Positions 1 to 11,537 of a stretch of 64,000 nt of DNA are shown here, one piece after another. This DNA comes from Ariolimax columbianus (taxonomy: Eukaryota; Mollusca; Gastropoda; Stylommatophora; Arionidae): assembly GCA_036924085.1 (NCBI GenBank), contig JAVGWX010000013.1:62246157-62310156 (forward strand). Direction: 5' to 3'. The notes beneath the pieces were generated by a model. That model searched no databases, was not told the origin of the DNA, and worked only from the letters and a program-made list of their open reading frames with translations. The position numbers were made by a program, and so were the translations under genes. Position 1 is the stretch's first letter. The number at the start of each line of letters is the position of its first letter.

Positions 1-109
1 TTAAATACCCTAACTTAATTGGGATGTTGATTTCGCATCTGTATATTCGATGGTATGTCTTAAATGAAAGCTTTTATTACTCTTCAAAATTCGTTAAGAA
101 AAAAGTCAC

Positions 110-900
110 ATGCAACAATAATTTTTCAACGCAGTTTTCATTGCATTCACTACAATCCGCTCAGCACCCACGTAGTACATGGAATCCTTTAGAAAAAAGT
201 GTATTTGGTCTTTTACGTAGCCACTCGTTCATCACCTGCTGCATCTTCATCAGACATGAAAGTCTTTCCTCCAATCACCTCTTTGAGTGGTCCAAGACTT
301 TTGGGGGGAGTGTGAAAGACACTCAAAGTGCAGGCCCTCAGTAGTCCAATCATTGCATGGGCAATATGGTGTCAAGCATTTCCGTGTTTGCAACAAAGTA
401 CTTGTGCTCAGAAACCCACGTCTTTTGGATTTGATTAGGGGTCAAAGATGATTCCTGAAAAGATCTAGCTACACGACACTGGTGACACTGTGTTCCCCCT
501 GGACTTTAAAATAATGTCTCATTCATTTCAAAAGAGAGTCAACATAACCTGCAGATGGCTGCATTTGGAACTTCTTTTGGTGAGGAAGGATGGCACCATT
601 TCTTGTTTGCTCTTTTGGGTTGTGGCTGGTAGTAGTGAACCCATCTCCAGCAACAATTTCCATTAGGAAACCCTCACCTTCTGCTTCAGAGCCCTGTAAA
701 AGGGCCTAACATGTATCAACACGTCATTTCAATTCTGGAGTCAATTTCTACAGCATCCACCTTGCAGACTTTTTGTGGAACTGGAGCACGGCACGGGTGA
801 TATGGTGTCTGCTGATTTTGGCTGATGTCCAGAAGTGCAGCTATTTCATTCACTGTGAATTTTCAATTCTGCAATCAATTCAGATATTATTCAGTATTAA
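110..900 (-). pseudogene. Decayed mariner-type transposase, middle and C-terminal part
   Basis: Read on the minus strand in several broken frames, this stretch keeps mariner landmarks in order: a leftover of the second helix-turn-helix (NEIAALLDISQN), a linker like LQFHKKSARW, the first catalytic block degraded to EIVAGDGFTTT (families have a TGDE motif here), the Q-K-R...W stretch before HPSSP, and a C-terminal block with GPLKEVIGGKTF and a final RIPCTTWVLSGL-like segment. Mariner transposases cut and paste DNA between TA dinucleotides. Multiple stops and frameshifts show the copy is long dead, and no terminal inverted repeats were found. The frame joins are my own reading. Confidence 0.6.
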
Positions 901-903
901 ACA

Positions 904-1256
904 ATCCCTTGGCAGTTGTATTTCGAAAAGAGTAGACTTAACAGCCACAGCTCAGGCAAAATTCAAGTTAAAAATATTCTCAAATTATTCTAGGGACTTC
1001 GATCCACAGAGAAAATGTCGCAAAATTGGGACTGTGTGGCTTGGTTATGTGGTTAGCGGAGCAGCATAGATGGCGCCTGACAGGCTTCAGGTCTACCTTG
1101 CTCTAATTTATGCTTCCACCACCACAGTCCCACAAATAGGCGATTGTATATTCCAGGAGCTACCAGCCGTTACTGGGATTGACCTGGCAAGTTACCAGCG
1201 GATTTTCACTTGCCAAAAAATAAGAAAAAAGTAAGTCACACCTCTCCACGACGTCT
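904..1256 (+). repeat. SINE-D, headless copy
   Basis: Matches the body of the full-length copy at 16030-16560, from the 'ttggcagttg' junction through the 'gagtagacttaac' block to the 'gtcacacctc' end. The tRNA-like head is missing, so this is a 5'-truncated copy lying against the mariner fossil. Confidence 0.75.
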
Positions 1257-2439
1257 AACGACACAAGTGGACTGAAGATAGATAAAAATAAAATGACTGC
1301 TTTATCAGCCTGAAAAATGTAGCTGTTTGTTTATTGGACATGTGCCATGTATTCAAATAAGGTTTTGCTGAAATAACGCCAAAGAAAAAATAGATAGGTA
1401 TGGTGCTGGAACAATCGTTAAAAAAAAATGTAGAATGTTCAAAGCTCACTTTTTACTTTTTAAACATAGTCTTGTACTTGTTTTTGCCCCTTTTATTTAG
1501 TAGAATAAATTTGTACATCCCTTTAATTCTCATTTTGTAAAAAAAATTCAGTGACAAAGTTATCTTTTTCATTCTGTTCTTTGTATAAATGTAAAATAAC
1601 ACTGCTAGTCATACATATTAATTTTGTTTACACTAATTGGAAACACGTACCCATATATGGTATGATTGTTGTTAATTTATAACTCATTTGCATCTTTTAA
1701 GTTGAAAATCAAACTGGGTACCTTTCATTCTTATGAGAAATATTATTTTTACATTTTTATAACAACTTTTAAAAACCAGTTTTACGTAGAGTAGTTCTCC
1801 GCTTTCAATATTGTGCCTTAATGGCATTTTAAATCACTTAGTAATATGTGGATCCCATATAATGAAAGCTCTCACCCTTTACAATCTTATTTTGATAGCT
1901 GTTGATATGAGAACCTCCTATTTTGTCTATATTACTGCCAAGATATAAGAATGATCTAATATATTGAAGTAGCACATATCACATTAGTCTCTTTATTAAT
2001 ATTTTTTCGCTGTGTGTTCTCAGCCTCCATTTTTGTGTTCTCATCAAGTATATCCACTTTATCTTGCTCTATTCTACATAATAATATAGGATAGTGTAGA
2101 CATGTTATTTAGCTTTTATATGCATTCGCAAGTGGAAAAAAAAAGCTATTTTCTGCTTGACTGCCATATTATATTTGTAGCAAGGGTCTGGGCTATAATC
2201 CTCTATTTGAACAGGTCTCCACTATATTAACTATAAAAACAAGGTTCAACCTTGATTCATATTGTATATGCTTTACTATATTCCTTGTCATTTACATTTT
2301 TTTCTGTTAAACTGAAGAAGTATGTATGTACTATGTATCGTTTTAACCCTGTCCATATGGAAGAAGTAAGGTGCACAGAAAAGATCAGTTTCAGTCCGAT
2401 TGTGACGAACTAGGAATTAAAACACTTATCAGCCATTAT
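1257..2439. other. AT-rich sequence without recognisable gene
   Basis: No coding similarity, RNA gene or repeat shared with the rest of the window was seen. Short open frames here are AT-rich and lack any motif. Confidence 0.5.
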
Positions 2440-2620
2440 TACAGAGCAAAAGAGCTCTGGTTGGTCAGGAGACCTAAATTAAAGCTGGCGCTCAGTGCAT
2501 GTGCACCTTTTGTTCAATGTATAATTCGCGAAATTGCATTGAGATTTACACTTGTCTTGGGTGTTTTAAAGACAGCCTTTTCAGCTAATGTAATTTCGGA
2601 CTTCATGGCCCGAGAAATAA
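2440..2620 (+). repeat. Dispersed repeat shared with 56565-56720
   Basis: The stretch around 'ctctggttggtcaggagacc' followed by 'gctcagtgcatg' recurs in diverged form at 56565-56720. No coding motif or tRNA-like promoter was recognised, so the element type is unknown. The 92-codon frame across it is not supported by the second copy. Confidence 0.5.
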
Positions 2621-3459
2621 TTTATTATTTGATCAGACTAGACTATTGATCACATCTCTGGATTACATGGGCATATTGAAGATACATCCAATTCTGACTG
2701 GAGCACAGAATGAAGGTCCGTAACAACAGAAGAAATGGACTCTGATTTTGAGGAATTTAAAGCAGAAATACTCATGATGAGTATACATTTTTTTGGTTCT
2801 ATTTTTCATTGCGTATTAATGACATTTCAAATTTGATACTAATATATATTTTTATTATGTATTCAATAAGGTTGTGCTGAAGTGCTGTGCATGTCATAGA
2901 TAGTTTAATTATACTCACCTCATAATTTGAGCTAAATTTGTTTAATATTAATTTATTTTGAAAAAAATGTATAAATATCTGACATAAGGAGTTGCGACAC
3001 TTGCCATGGACAAAAGGACACATTTTTGCCAAATTAGCACTGACTACGAAAGTTAGTTAACATTGGAATAATTTAAATAACGCGATTCAATATTTGAAAA
3101 TTGTAATTACATTTTTTTTCAATTGTCCAATGTTCTTTCACATCAGTGTGAAATATAGTATTGCAAATAGTTTTCATTCCTCCCTTCTGTCATTAGCGTA
3201 ACAAAAAGGATTGGCTGGATACATTTTTACTAGATATCTTTCTAATAAATCCATTCCAGATTTTTCAGAGAATGAAATAAAGCTGACAATTCAGCTTGGG
3301 ACAAGTTGCACGTTTGTGCTGTCCCAACGAAAATAAACATTTCACTTTGCTGTTGTGTATCGTGTATCAAGCTAGGCTTGAGCAGCTTAATACTTCGCTG
3401 TGTTAGGTGGTTAACCGATATGCGAGTTCATCTTAATAAACTCAAACACTAGAACAAAG
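2621..3459. other. AT-rich sequence without recognisable gene
   Basis: No supported coding sequence. The open frames near 2799-3032 are AT-rich and have no family resemblance. Confidence 0.45.
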
Positions 3460-3560
3460 TAGACACACAGTCTGTTAGGCGCCATCTATGCTGCTCTAAA
3501 CAGACCACCTAACCATGGCCAGTGTTATGCCATGTCACACAGTCGCCTCTTACGACATGC
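3460..3560 (-). repeat. SINE-D fragment
   Basis: The reverse complement contains 'gagcagcatagatggcgcc' and the neighbouring 'gactgtgtg' block of SINE-D. It is a short internal fragment only. Confidence 0.65.
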
Positions 3561-3634
3561 TCGCTGTGAAGCAGTGGTGCTATTCTTGTCCTTGTCATAC
3601 ACAAAGACCTCAGCAGACCATTCAGGATCTATTA

Positions 3635-3700
3635 TATAGATATTTTATAGATATTATATCGATATTATATCGATATTTTATAGATATTATATCGATTTTT
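3635..3700. repeat. Short AT tandem repeat
   Basis: Two to three imperfect copies of a unit of about 22 bp built from 'gatattatatcgatatttta'. Confidence 0.7.
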
Positions 3701-4179
3701 CATTATGCGCTAAGAGAAAATGTTTGAATTTTACGATTGCCTCTATAAGATTCTAGGATGACGTAAAAAAAACAACAACACACACAGCCAAATAAAAACG
3801 GCTATTAAACATTTTAGTTTCCAAACCTTTTCTGTGCAGGTGTTAAATATTATCACTGTTTTTAATGTTTGTGGTGCGAATACTATATGTAAAGGCCTAC
3901 AAATAGATGGTAAATATTATTACCACATTTCTGATACAGGTGATATTGAACTTGAAACCAGACATTAGTCGTGTAAATAAGACGTGCTGCATATCTTGTT
4001 GTGTACTGGATGGCGATCCAAAATTGTACTGTTCATCGAGATGAAGGGTCAGAGCTCACACACACAAATATAATTTTGCCTTTTGTAATATAGATATAAC
4101 CAGTTGTAGAATGCAGTCAAATAGTATTGTGCTGGATATCAGTGGGATATCCACTTGCGGCCATACCATGCTTTTCACA
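3701..4179. other. No recognisable feature
   Basis: AT-rich DNA with no repeat or coding match to other parts of the window. Confidence 0.4.
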
Positions 4180-4890
4180 TTCATTCTGGTCAGTTCCGCA
4201 AGCCCTCCAGAATGATGAACTGCCAGAGCATAAATATGCCTTAGGTGAACTAAAAGCCAAGAGAAGAGTAGTGCTACAGTGGATACCATCACACTGGGGC
4301 ATACCAGGAAATGTGACAGCAGACAGGTCAGCAATCCGAGAAGAAAACAGAATGGCCGCCTTCCAAGAAAAGAGTACTCTTATACAAACCATAAGGGAAG
4401 TCGACAAACAAGAGACATCACTAGCTTGATTGTGGACGACGTGGGCTAGTGGTTAAGTGGCACGGCTCACAAGCCGAAGGTGCTGGGCTCGATCCCCATC
4501 ACATAACCGGCCGTTACCCCAGGGAAGCAAACCCTTAGAAAATGCAGGAGGAAGCAGACCTTTACATAAAATGCATGCTGAAGTCGGATGCACTGGGCCG
4601 ACAGGTGCAAAATAAAAACCACAGTGCAACACACACCGCCTTGGGGATCAGAGAAATACGGCGAATGCAAAAAAACAACTCTACCTTGATTGATCCTGTT
4701 CCACATGAGAACGGGACATAACAGATTGAATAGCCACCTACACAGGTTGACTCCACAACCAACAGGCACATGCTGACAAGCGGCACAGACATCCAAACAT
4801 ATCCTTCTACACTGTCATATGCTTAGCCAATTGCATACTGAGACGAACCTCCACATAAAGCTGTTTGGAAGCCTCAAATAACTTCTCACA
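4180..4890 (+). pseudogene. LINE-N 3' fragment: RNase H domain end, split by a SINE
   Basis: The translation around 4265-4330 gives VVLQWIPSHWGIPGN followed by VTADR, the last strand and catalytic histidine/aspartate region of a LINE-encoded RNase H. After the SINE-B insertion at 4433-4684 the element resumes with a broken FHMRTGHNRLNSHLHRL, the conserved segment downstream of RNase H in this family. It belongs with the copies at 24180, 47440, 52290, 58990 and 60001. The reverse transcriptase is absent because of 5' truncation. RNase H in such elements removes the RNA strand during target-primed reverse transcription. Frameshifts and the insertion make this copy inactive. Confidence 0.75.
4433..4684 (+). 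mobile_element. SINE-B, tRNA-derived, with target-site duplication
   Basis: Starts with an A-box-like 'gtgggctagtggttaag' and has a B-box-like 'gggctcgatccc'. It continues with the family body (aagcaaaccctt, catgctgaagtcggatgc, gggccgacaggtgcaaaa) and an A-rich tail. It is flanked by the 8-bp direct repeat cttgattg (4425-4432 and 4685-4692), which supports retroposition into the older LINE-N fragment. Other copies: 5140, 13141 (minus), 41722, 44200 (minus), 57130, 61757. Confidence 0.88.
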
Positions 4891-5139
4891 GCAGCATTTA
4901 TCCATCCAGAGAACTGGGCTTTGTGTGTAAATAAATTTGTTTTTAAAAGGACAAATAAGAAAAATAAGATATTCTGCTGTAGGCAAATATCGCCAACTTT
5001 TGTTCTTTTAATTAATTTAAAACAACTGTTTCTTTAGCACATTGAGACACAGATAAACGCATTTACTTGACACCTTTGGTGGTTTACTGTTGTAAAGCTA
5101 CTCAGTGATACTCGATGCTCTGCTCATACTGATATGGGG

Positions 5140-5372
5140 ATGGCGTGGGCTAGTGGATAAGCGACAGGGCTTATGAGCCGAAGGTGTTGGGTTCGCTCCC
5201 CAATCACAGCACCAGCCGTTACACTGGGGAAGCAAACCCATAGAAAATGCCTGTTGAAGTAGATCCTTACATAAAATGCATGCTGAAGTTGGATGCACTG
5301 GGCCGACAGGCGCAAAATAACAACAGAACAACGCACACCGCCTTGAGGGATAGAGAAATAAGGCAAACACAA
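5140..5372 (+). mobile_element. SINE-B copy
   Basis: Same head ('gcgtgggctagtgg', 'gggttcgctcccc') and body as the other SINE-B copies, ending near 'aataaggcaaacac'. No clear target-site duplication was found. The 94-codon plus-strand frame across it is a by-product of SINE sequence. Confidence 0.85.
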
Positions 5373-6250
5373 GAACATATTTTTGACTCGGAACATGAAC
5401 GAAGATATGAACACACCATAATCGGCGGGCGTTTGAATTGGATAGACCATGTCCTAAGAACAAAAATCAGACAGGATATGTTTTCGTGTTTACTTGGGTG
5501 CTCCGCAGTCGCACGTGGCGGTGTCTCCTAGACCTGTTCTCTGGAGGTGGGACTTGAGTCTGCAATGTCCTATTCTGAGTCTGAAGATCTCTGCCTGCCC
5601 ATCTCTGCCAAGTCTGTCTATGCTCACAATTTAAACATCGACATGTTCAGATTCACAAAGGCAGTGTCACGATGTGAAGTAAATCCATAATAAAATGTGT
5701 GCAGCTGTCAGATTCACTATGCTGTAAGGTGCAAAATACAGCACATTACAAACCACCTTAGGGAACAAGGTAAATGTAAATTATGTATAGAAGATTTTGT
5801 GGGAATGATGGAGACCTTTAAAGTATTTTGAAGTTCACATAATTATTGACATAATATCTTCATTTCAGGATGATTTGGCATGATTTTATGCCAAGAGGAC
5901 AAATGACAACGATTTTGGGCTAAGACAATAAAAGGTGAAGGACACGAACTATTAACCAATTCACCAGATGTCAGCGATGTGTGTCTAACTGGAGACATGA
6001 GCCAAGCGTGTTGAAAACTTGTTCAAAGAATTGGTATAACCAGATTTTAAGATGATGAAGAAAAAAAAAGTCTCCAGAAATGATCTCTCTCTGATTTCTC
6101 CTAATGCCCTATTAGATAGACTTGTTGCCATATTGTATGAATTGAGTGAAAGTCAAATAGATAGAACAAGAATGTGCTTGTATGTCAGTGTTTCTCCAAA
6201 CAGTGTGTCACAGCACACAAATTTTGAATTGTGTTGCCAAACATTTGTAC
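5373..6250. other. Mostly unassigned, with a decayed SINE-B body at about 5660-5790
   Basis: At 5660-5790 the order 'ataataaaatgtgtgcagctgtcag', 'aaggtgcaaaata' and 'accaccttagg' follows the SINE-B body with many changes. The rest shows no repeat or gene I can support. The segment near 5397-5460 translates to GGRLNWIDHVLRT, faintly like a LINE tail, but this is too short to call. Confidence 0.4.
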
Positions 6251-7003
6251 GAGGGACAGTCATTATGCAATAGGAATTTTTTTATTTTTTATTTTTTTAT
6301 ATTTTTTTTATTATACAAGAGCACAAACCAGACATTTTTCTCTATTATTTTTCAACATAGCTCCCCTGCTTGGCAATATACTTTATCCTCCTGTCCACAA
6401 GCTTGCAGATGCTCTCTAGAAAAAGTCTTTTGGTGTGACCAATTTTGCACCGTCTTCACTACCTTGTTTTGTTATCTGTCTTGGTACCAATCTGCTACAC
6501 ACTTTCCTATAACCAAGGTCATCATAGACAATGTCGTGCACAATGTCGTGACTCATGTTGAAATCAACGGCTATTTCATCAGTAGTGACTCTTCTGTTGC
6601 CATGGACTAGCTGGTCTATCTGCTGTTTCACTGTGTCAGTTGCCACTCTTGCTGGTCTCCCACTTCGTTGTTGATCAGTGACGTTTTATCTCCTGTTCTA
6701 CCCATTCGTACACTCTACCCTGACCCAACTGTCTCCAGGCTGAACCATTATTCTGTAGATTTCAGGTTTCACACCCTTCTCTAAAATAAATAGCGAATGA
6801 AGCCTCGTTCTTCCATATTGCAAGTCGACAGTGGGCGGCCATATTATACGCTATATTGCGCATGTGCACGGTTCATTCATCGCGGTCCAACATGGGGCAT
6901 TGCTAAAGAACCAATTGTATCCTGATATAAAGAAGACTTTCCGTTGTGCATACTCTTCCATGCACTTTATAATAAAATTCTTGTTACTTAATGACTGTCC
7001 CTC
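6251..7003 (-). mobile_element. Internally deleted mariner element with both terminal inverted repeats
   Basis: The left end 'gagggacagtcattatgcaa' (6251-6270) and the reverse complement of the right end 'gagggacagtcattaagtaa' (7003-6984) form inverted repeats of about 30 bp, differing at only a few positions. TA dinucleotides lie close outside both ends, as expected for mariner target duplication. The element is about 750 bp, short of the roughly 1.3 kb of an autonomous mariner. It carries transposase 5' and 3' coding pieces but not the catalytic middle, so it is a nonautonomous deletion derivative. Confidence 0.88.
6335..6820 (-). pseudogene. Mariner transposase remnant: DNA-binding domain joined to C-terminus
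   Basis: The minus strand starts with MEERGFIRYLF followed by a stop and REGVKPEIYR, the first helix-turn-helix. An open stretch then contains RRVTTDEIAVDFNMSHDIVH and DDLGYRKVCSRLVPRQ, the second helix-turn-helix and linker. After KQGSEDGAKLVTPKDFF the frame shifts by one base into SICKLVDRRIKYIAKQGSYV, the end of the transposase. The D,D34D catalytic region between linker and C-terminus is deleted. The product could at most bind DNA. Frameshifts and a stop near the start argue against an intact protein. Confidence 0.85.
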
Positions 7004-7776
7004 ACTATACTTTGCCTAGCCTCCTAGAAATGAAAACCCACCGTAAGTCTGAAATCGGTTTAAAAAGAAAAATGTTCTAATAGTTAATACAGAGGGCACG
7101 AGATGTAGAAGAAGACAGTAATACAGGATCTGAGATTGCATTCAAACCAGATGGGATAAAACGGAGAGTTGAATGTTTATAGGATACATGATTTTGAAAG
7201 GAATTGATTGTCAACGCCACTCTGCCTGACATTTGATGATGATAAATAACCGAGCCTCACTTCTGTTATCATGACTTATCACAGTGAGGGTGGTTCACCC
7301 AGCATTGCCATTATTCTGTGAGCGTCTACAACACTCTGAAAATGACCCCCTCCCAAACAGCTGCAGTATTAAGATAGACCTAGCAGCTAGCACATTGAGT
7401 AGGGACATGGCAAAAGTGTGTCAATGATTTTCATAATTTTACACTAAACATTTAGATAGCAGTGTGCATAATGTCTATCCCAAAGCGTCCATAGAGTGCG
7501 TGTTTCTACATGAATATGTTCTCCAAAGTAAGATATGTAAAATGAATCTGTTTTTTAAAATAGCTTTCAATTGCATATTGTTTTTATTTTCACATCAGAC
7601 TTCAAATAGCAATATCTTTATATTTTTTGGTGTGCGTATGAATGGCTTAAATGGTCTCATATCACATGTGTTTTTTTTATGATCAAGTAAAATCATTTGA
7701 TCTTACAGTGTAAATTCATTCAGAAATAATTCAAACTACCAACTGATTTGAGCAAACATTACATATAAATGATATA
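7004..7776. other. AT-rich sequence without recognisable gene
   Basis: No coding, RNA or repeat feature supported. 7765-7776 is the left target-site duplication of the next element. Confidence 0.45.
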
Positions 7777-8050
7777 AAAAAGTAAAGTAAAGTATCACAT
7801 AGCATTACTGCCGTACGGGTGTGAGTTGTTAGCGATCTAACATTTCAAAGGCTCGGCTAAATGAGGGCGGTAGCCATCTCCTCTGCCTCGCCGCTTTTAC
7901 TTCCCGTGACTGAACCGGTACCCATTTAAGGCTGGGTCGACCCGGGAGCCATTGCGGTCTGAAAAAAACATTACCGCCTCAACTGGGGAATGAACCCAGG
8001 ACCACTCAGATGCGAAGCCAGTGCGCTAACCACTGCGCTATGCGGCTCCC
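7777..8050 (-). mobile_element. SINE-C, tRNA-derived, with 12-bp target-site duplication
   Basis: On the minus strand the element begins 'gggagccgcatagcgcagtg' with an A-box 'tagcgcagtgg' and a B-box 'gggttcattcccc', typical of a tRNA-like Pol III promoter. The body follows (acccagccttaaatgggtac). The direct repeat ataaatgatata at 7765-7776 and 8051-8062 flanks it precisely. Body-only relatives sit at 51940-52075 and 61170-61345. Confidence 0.9.
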
Positions 8051-8565
8051 ATAAATGATATAGCAATATCATTATTTTTTCGGTGTGTATGCAAATGGCT
8101 GGTTAGCCCTTCTTGCCTGCAGGGTATCATAATACGTATGTATTTTCGTGGTCAAGTAAAATAAAACTGATATAACAGTGCAAATCCATTCAGAAGTAAT
8201 TCAAACTACCAAAGAAATAAGCAAACATTAAATACAAGACAAATTAGGAAAGACTTCTGTGTTGAAGAGAGATAAGGGAATGTCCCATCTCAAATGTGTT
8301 ACACAATTCAATAAAGTATACAAAAGCATCAAGCTTATTTATTGCAATAGGACAATCAGATTAGAATAAATAACCATTTCTTTTGTTATGCATTGAAATA
8401 TTTGATGATCTTATTTGTTTAGCAATTGTGAAATATTTAATTGAGAGCTGTTCACTTTATTCTAAGGCATTCTCCAAATTTGTGGATATCTTTAAAACCA
8501 GAGAAGAAAATATGTACACTTCATATTCTTCTATCTTGTCATATACTACTTTGTCTTTGGTCAGT

Positions 8566-9125
8566 AATTAACAAAGCAGTCAGTTTCGATCACATCTGAT
8601 GACATCTGTAACACATTCACTTCTGTATTGAACTAGATCTCCCTTGGTCAGTGACTAACAAATTAGTCACATTCACTTCTGTATTGGACTAAATCTCCCT
8701 TGGTAAGTGACTAACAAATCAGTCAGTTTCCATCACATCTAATGACATGTGTAACACATTCACTTTTGTATTGGACTAGATCTCCCTTGGTAAGTGACTA
8801 ACAAATCAGTCAGTTTCCATCACATCTGATGACATGTGTAACACATTCACTTCTGTATTGGACTAGATCTCCCTTGGACTAGATCTCCCTTGGTAAGTGA
8901 CTAACAAATCAGTCAGTTTCCGTCACATATGATGACATGTGTAACACACTTCTGTATTGGACTAGATCTCCCTTTGTCAGTGACTAACAAATCAGTCAGT
9001 TTCCGTCACATATGATGACATGTGTAACACACTTCTGTATTGGACTAGATCTCCCTTTGTCAGTGACTAACAAATCAGTCAGTTTCCGTCACATCTGACG
9101 ACATCTTTAACACGTTAGTTTTAAC
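8566..9125. repeat. Minisatellite, units of about 80-95 bp, about seven copies
   Basis: The motif 'ggactagatctcccttgg', followed by 'gtgactaacaaatcagtcag' and 'acatgtgtaacaca', is repeated in order with small indels. Spacing between copies varies from about 75 to 95 bp. Confidence 0.92.
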
Positions 9126-10039
9126 TATTGCATTGATAAGTTAACTGTTGTGTAATATGCACCTGTTTTGTAACCTGAGGTGAGTGTACAAATTAAGCTG
9201 TTGTAAATTAAAGCCTTGTATCAGATCAGAAAGTGTTTAGGTACATTTTTCATTCATTCTACCACTATGCTAGTCTTATTGCTGAGAGTGATGTGTCACG
9301 GTGGTGGCCAAACTTCTCTGATGCTGCAAGCAGCTCACAATAGTTAAGACCTTCACTCAGAGGTTTATAGCATGGTAGTATCAAACAGTTTCTTAGGTCA
9401 CGTCCAACCAAACCAATTCCAGCATTGACCGATTATAATGATGTGCTCCTCGTGTTCTTGGCTCCTCAGCATTGCTATTTAGGCACGGGGCCAGATAAGT
9501 CCTGGAAAGGTTAATAAAATTGTTTCTACGTGTGTCATGAACACAAGCAGTTTGAGAAACACTGATTTATATAAAGGTGACTGTGTGTTGTGTTTGAGGT
9601 TTGTTAGTTCACCCCTCTGTGTAGTTAATTTTGCAAATTTATTTGTCCTCGTATAAGTTCTCCCTTAAAATGTTGTTCTTATTTGATCTAGTAAAAACAG
9701 GGATGTCAATATGTACCAGATGAAAGCCGCACACCAGACAAACTGCCTTACGAGAGGAAACACTATATTAAATGATCAAAACTTGAAATTGCACCATACA
9801 ACACAAGAATGCAATTTTTTTTTGGACTACCGAGAGTCCTTGTCAGGACTACATGAAGACAGATGCAAATAGCATACAGTGCAATAATATCACCAACAGC
9901 AACCACAGTTGAATGGGCCTTTGTCTGACTAAAAGCAGGAATATTGTCACTTTAAGAAGATAAAATAGAAAGCTACCTGAAAAGTGCATGCCGATGTGTC
10001 ATCTGTGTATGCAAGAGGCTGCATACGTCTTATTATGGA
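9126..10039. other. No recognisable feature
   Basis: AT-rich DNA without a gene, RNA or repeat match that I can support. Confidence 0.4.
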
Positions 10040-10640
10040 ATATATCAGGTATTTTCAACAAGTTTTGGAACTTTTGTTTACCTTTTTGTTGGGTAAATTG
10101 AATGTGGCTAGTCTCCGTTGAAATACTTCCTTTCTTTATTAATATACTGCTCCAAATGCCATTTCTACTTCTGGAAGCAGCCATGCTATGCATTTTTGGA
10201 GATCATGTGTAGGTGCATCTATGAATTGCCCGGGATTTCTTGAATGGTCTGAAATTGTCATCCTTTCAAGCTGGATGTCAGTTTTGGGAAATTTTAAGTC
10301 TACTGAGGTCAAGGTCAGTTCAGTAGGCTGTCTAGAGAAACAAACTTGTCTTACCTTTTGCCAAAAAGATTCCTGAACAAGCAATGATTTGTTGAATGGC
10401 ACATTGTCATGGGGGAGGAACCAGAGGTTCATTCTCCGCAACTCAAAACTTTTTCTCTGGATATTTCTCCTGTTGGAATGTCATGGCATTATCCCATATA
10501 GATGTTGCATTCTTCTGCTATTTCCTGAACGGTCAGACGTGATCGAGACGCACCATTTCACGAACTTGGTTGATATGAGCGTTGTCAAATAATGTCATGG
10601 ATTATTCTCGAATAATTGTCCGTTGACTGTCAATAATTCT
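10040..10640 (-). pseudogene. Decayed mariner transposase with internal deletion
   Basis: Minus-strand translation gives a helix-turn-helix remnant (VREMVRLDH, then LTVQEIAEECNIS), followed by LWFLPHDNVPFNKSLLVQE, which matches the HDNAPAH catalytic region of mariner transposases. A C-terminal run follows (FPKLKSS-like, KCFQKWKWHLEQYI-like) in alternating frames. The stretch between the second helix-turn-helix and HDN is missing, so much of the catalytic domain is gone. Terminal inverted repeats were not identified. It is a different subfamily from the 6251-7003 copy, judging by the HDN-type block and C-terminus. Confidence 0.7.
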
Positions 10641-10699
10641 TAAATTGCATAAACCATCGACAACAACGCATATGGCTCATGCACTGATCCCTATAAACT

Positions 10700-11130
10700 T
10701 GTTTTAACATTTCATAGCTTCAGCAGTGTGGTTAATCCACCATGGTACATGGCTGAGAGGCGCTGAACCTACGGAAAACTGATACAGATAGACTGCATTG
10801 CCAAATGAGCAATGGAGCGAAGAATATTGATCTTCCTCTGATACGAAATTTGCAACGTTGATATCAGATGTCGTAGTTCCTTCACTGACACCATAGATGT
10901 CGCACTGTTACGAAAATACAAATGGGCCAGCCATGTGGTGCGCATGCCGGATAACAGATGGACATGTAGAATGAAGTCCCCACAGTTTCAGTCGTCCTCG
11001 TGGGTGGCCGTGGTTGAGGTGTTACACCAATACAAAAGAGTGAAATGAGTTTACTCAACATTTGACTACCTGGCATCAGACACACATACATGATTGAATA
11101 CTTGGATTTAGAGATTAGAGTCTCTGTGAA
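10700..11130 (+). pseudogene. LINE-Q 3' tail, decayed
   Basis: Parallel to 60246-60850: both contain a 'gtggttattccagccatggt'-like block, then VALLRKYKWASHVVRMPDNR (here) or LLQKYRWAGXVMRMLDNRWT (there), then a run up to 'acctggcatcagacac'. The WAGHVxRM-type sequence is typical of the region after reverse transcriptase in RTE- and L1-like elements. Frames are broken throughout. The 119-codon minus-strand frame here is a shadow. Confidence 0.6.
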
Positions 11131-11207
11131 TGTCTTTCCGAGATGGAAGCAAGACTTGATCTTGACCTGCTGCTCATGAAATTCAGACTTTTCGAGCAAT
11201 ATAGAAA

Positions 11208-11325
11208 ACAATCTACACGCACACAAATAATCTACACGCACACAAACAATCTACACGCACACAAATAATCTACACGCACACAAATTATCTACACACAAAC
11301 AATCTACACGCACACAAACAATCGC
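11208..11325. repeat. Tandem repeat, about 20-bp unit, six copies
   Basis: The unit 'atctacacgcacacaaa' is repeated with 19-20 bp spacing and one shortened copy. Confidence 0.9.
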
Positions 11326-11537
11326 AACAGAAAAACAGAATTGGTAGGTCACTTAAAAAATCCATCACTTGGTTGCTCCACTGACCGGAAACCGCCACCA
11401 CATCCCATTGACACACAATTTCTAAAGTTCTGGAACTTTTTAAACAGACCTTGTACAAACATCTAAAAATATCAATGGTTAACAGTTGATTTTTCGGGAG
11501 ATAACATAGGCTACAAATTTTCCATAGCTGAATGACT
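11326..11537. other. Unassigned spacer including left target-site duplication of LINE-R
   Basis: No gene seen. 11526-11537 (agctgaatgact) is the duplicated target site of the LINE-R copy that follows. Confidence 0.5.

Noticed and set aside
5247..5531. 94-codon frame with a GGRLNWIDHVLRT segment
   Set aside because: The first half is SINE-B and the LINE-like patch is too short to support a call.
8566..9125. Possible CRISPR-like array
   Set aside because: Units are continuous tandem repeats with small indels. There is no constant repeat with unique spacers, and the genome is animal.
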